From: Desulfobacteraceae bacterium
Lineage (GTDB): Bacteria; Desulfobacterota; Desulfobacteria; Desulfobacterales; Desulfosalsimonadaceae
Direction of reading: 5' to 3'
Assembly (NCBI GenBank): GCA_027353395.1
Contig: DAIEHU010000015.1
Span: 1-17,839, forward strand
Length of the DNA stretch: 17,839 nt
Made by a program: the position numbers and the translations under genes. The notes beneath the pieces are model-generated. The model was given only the letters and a program-made list of their open reading frames with translations. It searched no databases and was not told the DNA's origin. How positions within the stretch are numbered: the first letter of the stretch is position 1; each line of letters starts with the position of its first letter. Shown in pieces: positions 7,801-15,360 of the stretch.

Positions 7801-8848
7801 CCGGCCCTTTAACCGAAAGATCACCGTAAACAATATCCGTGTCCGGCATCTCAATGGGAAACGCCCGCCCGAACTCCCCCAGCGACATGGCATCGACGCT
7901 CGCCCGGAGGTCCATCACAATGCGGTCGAGCACGGTCCGGTTAGGGGCATCGTTTAATATCGCCAGGCTGCCGTTTATTGTAAAATCGGATTTTTCGCCT
8001 TTTATGGCGGTATTTTTGAAATCAAAACGCTGCCTGTTCATATCATAATGGATGCCGCCGGAAAGGCGGGTTATATTGATCTCCGGAAAATCCAGGGATA
8101 CAGCCAGATGATCAATGGCGGCGGAAACATCACTTTCCCCGCCGAAATTCATGTCCACCCGCGCACGGCATTCGATCCCGGTAAACCGGTGAACGGACTT
8201 GCCCGAATCATCTGCTGAGGCTAAAAGCACGTTTGAATTCTGGACCTCCAGCCGCCGCAGCCGTATACGGGATACCGGCAAAACAGATGTCCGGGGTTCC
8301 GGCTTTATGGAGGGCGGAACAAATGACGGGGACGGAGGCGACGATGGAGACGGGAGCAAAACGCCCATATTCCAATGCCCGTCCGCTTCGCTGATAAGCG
8401 CCACCGAAAGGCCGGAAATGGAAAGCCGGCTGATCCACAGGGTTTTTTTAAGCAGCATGGGCAGAATGTATGAGACATCGATACGATCGGCCTTCAGCAA
8501 TAAATCCCCGGTAGCTGCGTCCGTGAGATTAACCCCGGTGACAGTAAACCCGGAAAACAGATTGCCGCTTACGTTTTCAATCCGGCATACCGCCCGGGTA
8601 TGCGCGGCAACGGCTGAGGCGATGGTTTCTGTGATCACGCCCTTTACCGTATTCCGAATCTGCCGGGTCTGAAGCGACAGAAACGCACCGGCGGCCAAAA
8701 GGCATATTCCGAGAACCAGATACAAAAACATCCGGGCCAGGAGCCCGGGCCAGGAGCGGGGGGATTTCCGCGCTGCCTGACCTCGGGTTTGAGGTGAAGA
8801 CGATGATGGCGGCGGTGATGCGGACTGTTCGTTCTTTGTCTGTGACAT
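4826..8848 (-). CDS. tamB: Translocation and assembly module protein TamB
   Basis: TamB is a very long periplasm-spanning, AsmA-like beta-groove protein anchored in the inner membrane. It works with TamA in outer-membrane protein assembly, and family members are also implicated in phospholipid transport. This protein has 1340 residues. It has a cytoplasmic Ser/Pro-rich tail (1-30), one transmembrane helix (about 36-57), an AsmA-like N-terminal region, a Ser/Pro linker (about 165-185), long repetitive beta-rich stretches, and the C-terminal TamB/DUF490 domain (QSEIISYILFGR, then KAEEMALSFTGQIAADKLKD, ending WKYEF). The ATG at 8848 lies one base after the tamA stop, so coupling is likely. The reading frame is open up to 9010, but that part overlaps tamA and is not needed. 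It is last in the yihY-tamA-tamB unit. Confidence 0.93.
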   Translation of the reverse strand: MSQTKNEQSASPPPSSSSPQTRGQAARKSPRSWPGLLARMFLYLVLGICLLAAGAFLSLQTRQIRNTVKGVITETIASAVAAHTRAVCRIENVSGNLFSGFTVTGVNLTDAATGDLLLKADRIDVSYILPMLLKKTLWISRLSISGLSVALISEADGHWNMGVLLPSPSSPPSPSFVPPSIKPEPRTSVLPVSRIRLRRLEVQNSNVLLASADDSGKSVHRFTGIECRARVDMNFGGESDVSAAIDHLAVSLDFPEINITRLSGGIHYDMNRQRFDFKNTAIKGEKSDFTINGSLAILNDAPNRTVLDRIVMDLRASVDAMSLGEFGRAFPIEMPDTDIVYGDLSVKGPVSRMDCQVDLRMDKCHVVSQGRVAIDELYRVGLDINGRISGLDLSALPALNLHFLPGDLNTDAFSLKWRHIGWPEQNGRIVLHLTPSVLSGYAIDTAKITTEIDGADMNFKPLEIKTPCGSVSGSLGLGGIMSGKADKTIQIDAAVKNLNPAKLLRGKRYSGGMYSGDINGDVEIAIHVPRTYDVEGITAEAVCRMDASTVMGVDIQRADAEGVWDRKTVTVKRLDIKTAFGSADIAGDASVKDRTCRLKALASLPDVSRIRPFLPEVPKDAVLSGNLSMTADVTGAWSAPDITAAIEGRDMTWNRFSADSLAAQGKWRGTLKDFSASADTSLKNARMDGFQVSSAHAATALTPAAIHTDLDFQRSGKERLTLSGDIHNWMGPVKQIEISKMTLAAFDQSPLVNDGPLKLTLSPDSMAVDSMRLTSGAASLSVKGKARLTAPREVTAALMLRDLDIARISGFLAGGDKLKGRIASDINLSGVLENPVIQMNLSVGAVSFDKYSISEASAAISYADSKATLSASVSRDGKQLVDASGAASVSLSLAPFACTPAPESLNMRLHVDDIDISWISGLIDHPEYGFTGRLSATANVSGNFSKPEVRGRMRLAKGTLNLKKQGLTYETLTADLKFDENSIVIDDVDISGDKEGALHLSGTLTHDRFVPKSFDLKADGKNIYIPFHGGVKAWVNPALTLTGDWASPKVEGKIKVVRGRVDLDYFLKQQPSEIKIISADSAQKGVLEIPDAEMAPLSVFDPLAADISLDIPKDCWLRGKDAQVEINGNVQLKKDPQQTFVLFGSLHAVRGTYRFRGKLFQITQGTLSFVGQEDLNPPVNIEAQTEIGTVTIIIHLNGTFQHLTLTFDSDPPMDQSEIISYILFGRGTESLTDQETFKAEEMALSFTGQIAADKLKDVVGDALGIDYLNISTGSSGFRQGALSMGKYILPKVFVVFRQGFSDKNSQQFDVSYEINKYFDIQTQIDNEQTSALDLIWKYEF

Positions 8849-8849
8849 G

Positions 8850-10739
8850 TTAGAATGTCTGCCCGATATTAAAATGAAGATACCACCGGTTCTTGTTCGC
8901 CAGACTGACCAGCAGCGGATCATCGCTGGCCGCTCGTTTTGCGGGATTGAGTTTATATCCGAAATCGAGCTGGACCGGTCCGATAATGGTATAATACCGC
9001 AATCCGGCACCCGTGGCGTATCTCAGATTGCCCAGATCCGTCTGAAAAGAATTCTTCGACAAAACGCCGGAATCCAGAAACGTGACACCGCCCAGATCCT
9101 TGTAAATCGGGAACCGGAGCTCGAGGTTCGCCATAAATGAAGACAACCCGCTGATATCCGTAACCGTATCATGAGAATCGATCACGCCCATCTTTTCATA
9201 CCCATACCCGCGCACCGACTTACTGCCGCCCATAAAAAACTGTTTGGAAATCGGAATATAATCCGTATCTTCAGATTTTTGAATGGTCTGGAAATCCGCT
9301 CTCCCGGCCAGCACCATGCGCCACGGCAGGGGCGCAAACGCTTTGCATTCAAGTTCCGGACGGAGATAGCGCACCTCGGATCCCAGATACCGGGTCGCGT
9401 TTTCAATGGAAAAACTCATGACTGAACCCTTTGTGGACTGCAATACATCATCCACGGTAGTGCGCGTAAGGCTGAAATTCCCGGATGATACCCGGTAGCT
9501 CTCCGTGTCTCTGGGATCGATGACCGTACCTGCGGCTGCCGCCTGGATATTTTCCGGCCGGTTGGCTTCCAGCTTGTAACCGGCCGATATCAGCCATTGC
9601 GGCGTTAACTTATGGTACAGAACGGTTTCCATAGAGGTTTTATCCAGAGTATAATAATCCCTTTGCTCGCGTTCATAGCCCATCCGGGTCGCCAGGTCGT
9701 TTTTGGCGGATAAAAAATAGGGAAACAGATACTCGCCGTAAATATTTTTCAGAATGTCGGACTTGCGGGCGCGAACGCTCAGCCGATCGGCGCGGCCGGT
9801 CAAATTCCGGTAAGTCCAGGCGCCCTGGAGCCGGATCCCGTCATCCGTGCCATAGCCCACGCCAAATTTTACGCTTTGTTTTTTCCGCGGCTTCACCACG
9901 ATATCAACGGGCAACCTCTTGTTTTTCGGATCCGGCTTCCCGGTCTTAATGACCGCTGACTTGAAAATGGTCAGATCAAACAGATTCGCCCGGCTTTCAT
10001 CCAGCGCTTTGGCGGAATACTGCTTCCCAGGAAAAATGACGACGGCCCGCCGGATGACGCTTTCCTTTACGAAATCCTCATGGCCGGAGACATGGATATC
10101 CCCGAACACATAACGCTCTCCCGGTTCAATATCAAAGGTGATGTCCGCCCGATTGTCATTTAAATCCACAATCGCCCGGCCAGTGATTTTTGCAAACGGA
10201 TACCCCTGATTGCCCAGCGCTTTCCGGACAAGAACTTTGGCCTGATCATAATCTTCCACCACAAACCGCCGGCCGGCCTCTGTGGGAAGCTGGGATTTGA
10301 GAGCTGCATCGGGAATGGCGGCGGCCGGGGTCAAGCCGTGGATGGTAATCCCCCGGATCAAGACCGGCATGCCCTCCTCCACTTCGAAGGCCAGATCATA
10401 TAAAGGAGGCGTTTTCAGGCCGATAGGCGTAAGGCGGTACTTAACAGTTGCCTGATAATATCCCTGGGACTGGTAATACTGTTTGATGCGAAGGGAATCG
10501 TCTTCCACTTCCTGCCGGGTAGCAATGGGGTTTGACGCCCAGAATTTCCAGAACGGAGGGGCCTGCACCCCCAGAGACGCGGTCATCTCTTTCTCCTTGA
10601 TGGCCTTCACCCCGGCAAAACGGACCTTGCGGATTTGAATATCGCCGTTTCCCGCAGCAAAGGAAAAAGATGAGACCGCAAAAAAAAACAGCCCCGCAAA
10701 AAGGAGACGAATGATTTTCAATGGATCAGCCTTCCGCAA
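8850..10739 (-). CDS. tamA: TamA-type outer-membrane protein (BamA/Omp85 superfamily)
   Basis: Outer-membrane barrel protein of the Omp85 family, partner of TamB. It has 629 residues from the first TTG. A signal peptide (KIIRLLFAGLFFFAVSSFSFA) is followed by about three POTRA domains (to about residue 275; FAGVKAIKEKEM and ERYVFGDIHVSGHEDF are POTRA-like). A 16-strand barrel follows, with the conserved loop-6 motif MGGSKSVRGYGYEKMG (near residue 510) and a terminal Phe (HFNIGQTF). No ATG is available. TTG at 10739 (GGAG eight bases upstream) overlaps yihY by 14 bp, while TTG at 10721 (GGAAGG eight bases upstream) gives a more usual signal-peptide start (MKIIR). tamB begins one base after the stop. 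It is assigned as TamA rather than BamA because of three POTRAs and the adjacent tamB. Confidence 0.9.
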   Translation of the reverse strand: MRKADPLKIIRLLFAGLFFFAVSSFSFAAGNGDIQIRKVRFAGVKAIKEKEMTASLGVQAPPFWKFWASNPIATRQEVEDDSLRIKQYYQSQGYYQATVKYRLTPIGLKTPPLYDLAFEVEEGMPVLIRGITIHGLTPAAAIPDAALKSQLPTEAGRRFVVEDYDQAKVLVRKALGNQGYPFAKITGRAIVDLNDNRADITFDIEPGERYVFGDIHVSGHEDFVKESVIRRAVVIFPGKQYSAKALDESRANLFDLTIFKSAVIKTGKPDPKNKRLPVDIVVKPRKKQSVKFGVGYGTDDGIRLQGAWTYRNLTGRADRLSVRARKSDILKNIYGEYLFPYFLSAKNDLATRMGYEREQRDYYTLDKTSMETVLYHKLTPQWLISAGYKLEANRPENIQAAAAGTVIDPRDTESYRVSSGNFSLTRTTVDDVLQSTKGSVMSFSIENATRYLGSEVRYLRPELECKAFAPLPWRMVLAGRADFQTIQKSEDTDYIPISKQFFMGGSKSVRGYGYEKMGVIDSHDTVTDISGLSSFMANLELRFPIYKDLGGVTFLDSGVLSKNSFQTDLGNLRYATGAGLRYYTIIGPVQLDFGYKLNPAKRAASDDPLLVSLANKNRWYLHFNIGQTF

Positions 10740-12069
10740 GATAATCGCTCCGCCCCACCAAATCGAGCAGGGATACTTTCCCGAGCTGTTCCGCTTCGGT
10801 CATGTTTTTAAGTGTGATCACATCTTGCAGGGCCGCGTTATTTTCCTTCTCCGGCACCTGCCAGTCCCCGCCGCTCCCTTCATGGCGAATGGCCTGACAG
10901 ACCTCCAACACCCGGATCAGAGCAATATTTTTCACCGGCTGAAACGTTATGTCATCTCCTGGAATTTCCTGCAATAACCCGCGATCACACAACTTCTGGG
11001 CGATTTCCCGGACCAGGCGCACCGGTATCGCCAGAGCGTCCGAGATCTGCTCAATCCCAGGCTGCGCCAGCCCATGATGAAACCGGGAACAGACATGCGC
11101 CATGATATGGAGCGCCATCTCTTCCTTCAGATCGCATCCCACATCGGATACATGCATTTCCTGCTGATATGACCGGATATTCTGAATCGCGCACGACAAC
11201 TGAGCGCCCATCAGCACAATCATCCAACTGATATACAGCCAGGTAATGAATACCGGCAGCGCGGCGAACGTCCCGTAAATGGTATTGTAATGGGTCACAC
11301 TGATATTGACATCCGTATAAATCCCAAAAGCCCATTTCCAGAGGCTGCCGCATATGACGCCTGCAATCAGGGCTGGGACAAACTTCACCCTGGTATTGGG
11401 CAACAGGCTATAGATGACCGTAAACACGAGCCAGAGAAGGACATGAACGGCCATCATGGAAAACAAGGCTGAAAAATGCGTAAACAGTTTATATTCCGTG
11501 AGCGCGGAAACAATGGCGTTTGCGGAAAGGGAAGCAATAATGGCGGTTGACAGGACCATGAGAAACGGCCCCAGAAACAGAAAGCTGATGTAATTGGAAA
11601 TTTTACGGGAAACGGTCCGCTGCCGGGGCACGCCCCATAATTCATTGAAGGCCAGCTCCACGTTGCTGATCATCATCACCGATGCATAAATCAGAATGGC
11701 GGTTCCAAAAGCGCCCATAGCCTTAAAATCGGTGGTGGAAATATATGCGATAATCCGGCTGATGAGGTCTTCATGCCCGTCCGCCAAGGAATTGATTAGT
11801 ACCTGTTCCAGCCGGATGTGAAAACCAAGGCCCTTTAACATGGAAACGATGATGGCCAGCAAAGGGACAATGGCCAACAGGGTGCTGTAGGAAAGAGCGG
11901 AGGCCCTGAGCAGAATCATCCGGTTTTTTAGGCCGTGAACCGTCAGAAGCATCACGCGGATCGTCTGATAATAGAAAAAATAAAACCGGCCAGCATCTTT
12001 GGGATCATGCCATACGCCATTTTTCAAAAAATCGGAAAGCCTGCCCAGATATGCGGTAACCCCGCCCAT
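10726..12069 (-). CDS. YihY/BrkB family inner-membrane protein with C-terminal winged-helix-like region
   Basis: YihY/BrkB (UPF0761) proteins are polytopic inner-membrane proteins. They were once labelled RNase BN, which is now considered wrong, and their role is unclear. Here there are 447 residues. The first ~300 residues show six hydrophobic helices, with family motifs RASALSYSTLLAIVPLLAI, ELAFNELWGV, YSLLPNTRVKF and TWLYISWMIVLMGAQLSCAIQN. The C-terminal ~110 residues (GIEQISDALAIPVRLVREIAQKLCDRGLLQE) look like a winged helix. The ATG at 12069 has GGAGG five bases upstream, while an in-frame upstream start at 12108 lacks one. It overlaps tamA by up to 14 bp, which places it in envelope assembly. 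The 264-bp region upstream (12070-12333) holds no gene and no strong promoter or terminator that I could identify. Confidence 0.9.
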   Translation of the reverse strand: MGGVTAYLGRLSDFLKNGVWHDPKDAGRFYFFYYQTIRVMLLTVHGLKNRMILLRASALSYSTLLAIVPLLAIIVSMLKGLGFHIRLEQVLINSLADGHEDLISRIIAYISTTDFKAMGAFGTAILIYASVMMISNVELAFNELWGVPRQRTVSRKISNYISFLFLGPFLMVLSTAIIASLSANAIVSALTEYKLFTHFSALFSMMAVHVLLWLVFTVIYSLLPNTRVKFVPALIAGVICGSLWKWAFGIYTDVNISVTHYNTIYGTFAALPVFITWLYISWMIVLMGAQLSCAIQNIRSYQQEMHVSDVGCDLKEEMALHIMAHVCSRFHHGLAQPGIEQISDALAIPVRLVREIAQKLCDRGLLQEIPGDDITFQPVKNIALIRVLEVCQAIRHEGSGGDWQVPEKENNAALQDVITLKNMTEAEQLGKVSLLDLVGRSDYLAEG

Positions 12070-12074
12070 GTTCA

Positions 12075-12079
12075 CCTCC
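12075..12079 (-). promoter_or_regulatory. Ribosome binding site that sets the yihY start
   Basis: GGAGG within GGGGAGGTGAAC on the minus strand, five bases from the ATG at 12069. It decides against the longer in-frame start at 12108. A CUUG-loop hairpin with one G-U pair (12089-12104) lies just upstream of it. Confidence 0.75.
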
Positions 12080-12333
12080 CCGTCGCGGCCCCGCCAAGGC
12101 AGGGTCAAAAAAACGTTCAGAAGTCAGAGGTAATAATATATTTGCGTCTTCTCATTCTCATGAAATACCCTTGCTGGAATGTATCGGGGAAACCGTCTAT
12201 GCCGGGCTTTGGAGCCGCATTTAGGCAAACAATTCATGCTAAAAAAGCGGCATTTGTTTCAATGGTTTTCTTTTCGCCATATATCAAGGTTTTTAACGTA
12301 GTATTATAAATGATAAAATCATATGGTTGATTT

Positions 12334-13944
12334 TTATACCAAAAGCCCTTCAAAAAAATCATTGCCCTTGTCATCCACAATAATAAACGCCGGAAAATCC
12401 CTGACCGTGATCATATACACTGCTTCCATGCCCAGTTCCGGGAATTCCAACACCTCCATGCGGGTAATGCAGTCTTTGCCCAGCTTGGCCGCGGGACCGC
12501 CGATGGATCCCAGATAAAAACCTCCCCAGGTTTTACAGGAATCCGTGACCTGCCGGGTACGGTTGCCTTTGGCAAGCATCACCAGAGACGCGCCGTGTTT
12601 CTGAAACTCCGGCACATAGGGGTCCATGCGTCCCGCCGTGGTGGGGCCGAAAGAGCCGGAAGAGTATCCTTTGGGGGTTTTTGCGGGACCGGCATAATAA
12701 ATGATATGGTCTTTCAGGTATTGGGGAAGATCGCCTTCTTTTTGCAAACGCTCGAACAGGCGGGCATGGGCGATGTCTCGCGCCACGATGATGTTTCCGC
12801 TTAAAAGCAGCCGGGTGGCCACCGGGTATTGGGTCAATTCCAGACGGATGTCCTTCATGGGCCGGTTCAGATCAATGCGCACCCCTTGCGCGTCCTCACC
12901 CGCCGGAACTGGCAGGAACCGGGCCGGATTATCGTCCAGATGTTCCAGAAAAACACCGTCCCGCGTAATCTTGCCCTTAATATTACGGTCCGCGCTGCAA
13001 CTCACGCCAATGCCCACCGGGCAGGAAGCCCCATGCCGGGGCAGCCGGACCACCCGGGCATCATGACAAAAATACTTGCCGCCGAACTGTGCGCCGATAC
13101 CCAGGTCCCGGGAGATGGCGAGCAATTCCGCCTCCATGTCATAATCCCGGAATCCGTGACCGCGTTCATTGCCTTTAGCGGGTAGCGTATCCAGATATCC
13201 CGCGGACGCCAGTTTGACGGCTTTCAGATTGGCTTCTGCGGATGTGCCGCCCACCACCACGGCAAGATGATAGGGCGGACAGGCGGCCGTGCCCAGTATC
13301 TTCATTTTCGCGGTTAAAAACGTGGTCAGGGCCGCCGGATTTAAAATCGCCTTGGTTTCCTGATATAAAAATGTTTTGTTGGCCGACCCGCCGCCTTTGG
13401 CGATAAACAAAAAATGATAGGCATCCCCTTCGACAGCATACAGCTCCATCTGGGCTGGCAGATTGCAGGCCGTATTTTTTTCCTGATACATGGTTAGCGG
13501 CGCAAGCTGGGAATAACGGAGATTGGCTTTGGTATAGGCGTTAAAAACGCCTTTTGACAGCGCTTGTTCATCTGAAAACCCGGTCCATATTTGCTGACCT
13601 TTCTTGCCCATAATGATGGCCGTGCCGGTGTCCTGGCACATGGGAAACACAAAATCCGCGGAAATCGAAGCGTTTTTAAGCATTTCCAGAGCCACATACC
13701 GGTCGTTTTCCGAGCTTTCGGGATCATCCAGAATCCGGGACAGTTGTGCAAGATGCGCCGTCCGGTATAGATGGGCGACACGGATAAAAGCAGTTTCGGC
13801 AAGCAGGGTGAGGCCGTCCGAATCCACCCGGACCATTTCATGACCGTCAAATGTATCCACCCGAACATGGTCCGCCGTCAAACAATCATACACCGTGTCA
13901 TCCGCGCCCATCGGAAACATGGGCTGGTATAGGAATTCAACCAT
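12334..13944 (-). CDS. Class I (iron-sulfur) fumarate hydratase
   Basis: Single-chain [4Fe-4S] fumarase of the FumA/FumB type: reversible hydration of fumarate to malate in the TCA cycle, in the cytoplasm. It has 536 residues, near E. coli FumA. The start MVEFLYQPMFPMGADDTVY matches the family's N-terminus. Cluster cysteines Cys103 (CQDTGTA), Cys222 and Cys316 sit two positions from FumA Cys105, 224 and 318. KGGGSANKTFL and WGGFYLGSIGGPAAKL are further family blocks, and the N- and C-terminal halves are fused. The ATG at 13944 has AAGGA eight bases upstream. An ATG at 13974 overlapping the thiC stop (TGATG) is a coupled alternative. It lies 29 bp after thiC with no terminator seen, so it is probably in the thiamine operon. 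Family members may act on related dicarboxylates. Confidence 0.94.
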   Translation of the reverse strand: MVEFLYQPMFPMGADDTVYDCLTADHVRVDTFDGHEMVRVDSDGLTLLAETAFIRVAHLYRTAHLAQLSRILDDPESSENDRYVALEMLKNASISADFVFPMCQDTGTAIIMGKKGQQIWTGFSDEQALSKGVFNAYTKANLRYSQLAPLTMYQEKNTACNLPAQMELYAVEGDAYHFLFIAKGGGSANKTFLYQETKAILNPAALTTFLTAKMKILGTAACPPYHLAVVVGGTSAEANLKAVKLASAGYLDTLPAKGNERGHGFRDYDMEAELLAISRDLGIGAQFGGKYFCHDARVVRLPRHGASCPVGIGVSCSADRNIKGKITRDGVFLEHLDDNPARFLPVPAGEDAQGVRIDLNRPMKDIRLELTQYPVATRLLLSGNIIVARDIAHARLFERLQKEGDLPQYLKDHIIYYAGPAKTPKGYSSGSFGPTTAGRMDPYVPEFQKHGASLVMLAKGNRTRQVTDSCKTWGGFYLGSIGGPAAKLGKDCITRMEVLEFPELGMEAVYMITVRDFPAFIIVDDKGNDFFEGLLV

Positions 13945-13973
13945 TCTCATCTTCCTTCCATCACGCGTATTCA

Positions 13974-15260
13974 TCACTTCTTCTTCCCAAACGTCCTATC
14001 ATGGGTTTTCAAGGCGCACAGGTCGCCGCACATGGTGCACACATCCCGGTCCCGGTCCTCGCTGCAATGGCGGATCCTTCTGGCCTTGACCGGGTCAATG
14101 CACACCTCAAACATGGTTTTCCAGTCAAACCGGCCCCGTGCTTCGGACATTTTCCGGTCCTTTTCCCAAGCGGATGGAACGCCTTTTTCAAGGTCTCCGA
14201 TATGGGCCGCGATTTTGGAGGCGATCACGCCTTCCCGCACATCTTCAACAGTGGGCAGGGCCAGATGTTCGGCGGGTGTGACATAGCACAAAAAATCCGC
14301 GCCGTTTGCCGCTGCAATGGCCCCCCCAATGGCTGCGGTGATATGGTCATAGCCTGCGGCGATATCCGTGGGCAGCGGCCCCAGCACATAATAAGGCGCG
14401 CCGCCGCAAAGGCGTTTTTGCATTTTCATGTCCCCGGCGATCCGGTTCAGGGGCACATGACCGGGGCCTTCAATCATAACCTGGACACCTGCGGCCTTCG
14501 CCTGCCCGGCCAACTGGCCCAGAGTGATCATTTCCGTAATCTGAGCCCCGTCTTCCGCGTCAAAAATAGTCCCCGGCCGCAAGCCGTCTCCCAGGGAGAG
14601 GGTTACATCATGGGCCCGGCAGATTTCCAGGAGCCGGTCATAGCGCGCATAGAGAGGATTTTCCGCGTCATTTTTGATGATCCATTCGGCCATGAGGCTT
14701 CCGCCCCTGGAAACAATGCCCATGAGCCGGTCGCTCTGTCGAAGGGTCTTTAAGGATTGGCGCGTGATGCCGCAATGCACGGTGATGAAATCCACCCCGA
14801 TTTCCGCCTGACGCTCGATTTCTTTAAAAATCTCATCTTCGGTAACATCCGCGCAGTCGCGGTTTGCGGCAAACACCCGGCTGATAGTCTTGTAAATCGG
14901 CACCGTGCCGATCATAACGGTTGAATGCGTGATAATGGATTTTAAAATCCGGTCCAGATCCCCGCCGGTTGACAGATCCATGACCGCGTCCGCACCCGCG
15001 GCCACCGCCACATCCAGCTTCCCCAGTTCCTCGTCCATATTGAAATGACTGGGAGATGTGCCGATATTGGCGTTGATTTTGGTGGTGAGCCCCTGCCCCA
15101 CCCCCCGGGCGGCAAATGCATGGTGGATGTTTTTCGGAATCACGACGGTTCCGGCAGCCACCCGCTGCCGGATGACTTCCGGAGAAAGATTTTCAGCCGC
15201 CGCCACCTGGCACATGGCCTCGGTTATTTTTCCATTTATAGCTTCTTCAAGTTGTGTCAT
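13974..15260 (-). CDS. thiC: Phosphomethylpyrimidine synthase ThiC
   Basis: Radical SAM enzyme that rearranges 5-aminoimidazole ribotide (AIR) into HMP-phosphate, the pyrimidine half of thiamine. It has 428 residues, the short ThiC form without the long N-terminal domain of E. coli ThiC. Family blocks are GTVVIPKNIHH, NANIGTSPSHF, DAVMDLSTGGD, TVHCGI, MIEGPGHVPLN and YYVLGPLPTDIA-GYDHI-AAIGGA. The C-terminal cluster motif is Cys408, Cys411 and Cys415 (CTMCGDLC), spaced CX2CX3C. The ATG at 15260 has AGGA about eight bases upstream; the ATG two codons earlier is too close to it. It follows thi4 under the TPP riboswitch, separated by the REP doublet. Confidence 0.97.
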   Translation of the reverse strand: MTQLEEAINGKITEAMCQVAAAENLSPEVIRQRVAAGTVVIPKNIHHAFAARGVGQGLTTKINANIGTSPSHFNMDEELGKLDVAVAAGADAVMDLSTGGDLDRILKSIITHSTVMIGTVPIYKTISRVFAANRDCADVTEDEIFKEIERQAEIGVDFITVHCGITRQSLKTLRQSDRLMGIVSRGGSLMAEWIIKNDAENPLYARYDRLLEICRAHDVTLSLGDGLRPGTIFDAEDGAQITEMITLGQLAGQAKAAGVQVMIEGPGHVPLNRIAGDMKMQKRLCGGAPYYVLGPLPTDIAAGYDHITAAIGGAIAAANGADFLCYVTPAEHLALPTVEDVREGVIASKIAAHIGDLEKGVPSAWEKDRKMSEARGRFDWKTMFEVCIDPVKARRIRHCSEDRDRDVCTMCGDLCALKTHDRTFGKKK

Positions 15261-15305
15261 TGGCATTGTCCTGCATTCGAATGTTAAAAAACATCAAAGT
15301 TATTC

Positions 15306-15360
15306 GTCGGGCATGGCATCCCGACCTACGATCCGTAGGCCGGATTTCTTATCCGGCGAC
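15306..15360. repeat. REP doublet (REPIN-like palindrome) between thi4 and thiC
   Basis: Two REP-like units lie head to head in 55 bp. Unit 1 (15306-15330) reads GTCGGG, a loop, CCCGAC, then CTACG. Unit 2 (15334-15360, read on the minus strand) reads GTCG, a hairpin CCGGAT...ATCCGG, then CCTACG. Both begin GTCG and end CTACG, and the 3-base centre lies between CCTACG and CGTAGG, giving one large palindrome. This is the layout of REP pairs mobilised by RAYT transposases in gammaproteobacteria. The second unit overlaps the end of thi4 and supplies its last three codons and stop. I see no other copy and no RAYT gene in the window. Confidence 0.65.

Noticed and set aside
8849..9010. Open-frame extension of tamB by 54 codons into tamA.
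   Set aside because: It overlaps the conserved C-terminal barrel strands of tamA. The ATG at 8848 directly after the tamA stop fits a Ser/Pro tail plus transmembrane helix.
12089..12104. Hairpin next to the yihY ribosome binding site, considered as a translational switch.
   Set aside because: It does not cover the Shine-Dalgarno sequence, has no alternative pairing that I could see, and is followed by GC-rich sequence rather than a U-run.
12300..12333. AT-rich ATGAT-TTT-ATCAT hairpin after the fumarase stop, considered as a terminator.
   Set aside because: The stem has five mostly A-T pairs and no U-run follows, so it is too weak to call.
13851..14753. A 300-codon open frame on the plus strand.
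   Set aside because: It lies antisense to thiC and the end of the fumarase gene, whose protein families are unmistakable; the composition looks like a shadow frame and no ribosome binding site is evident.
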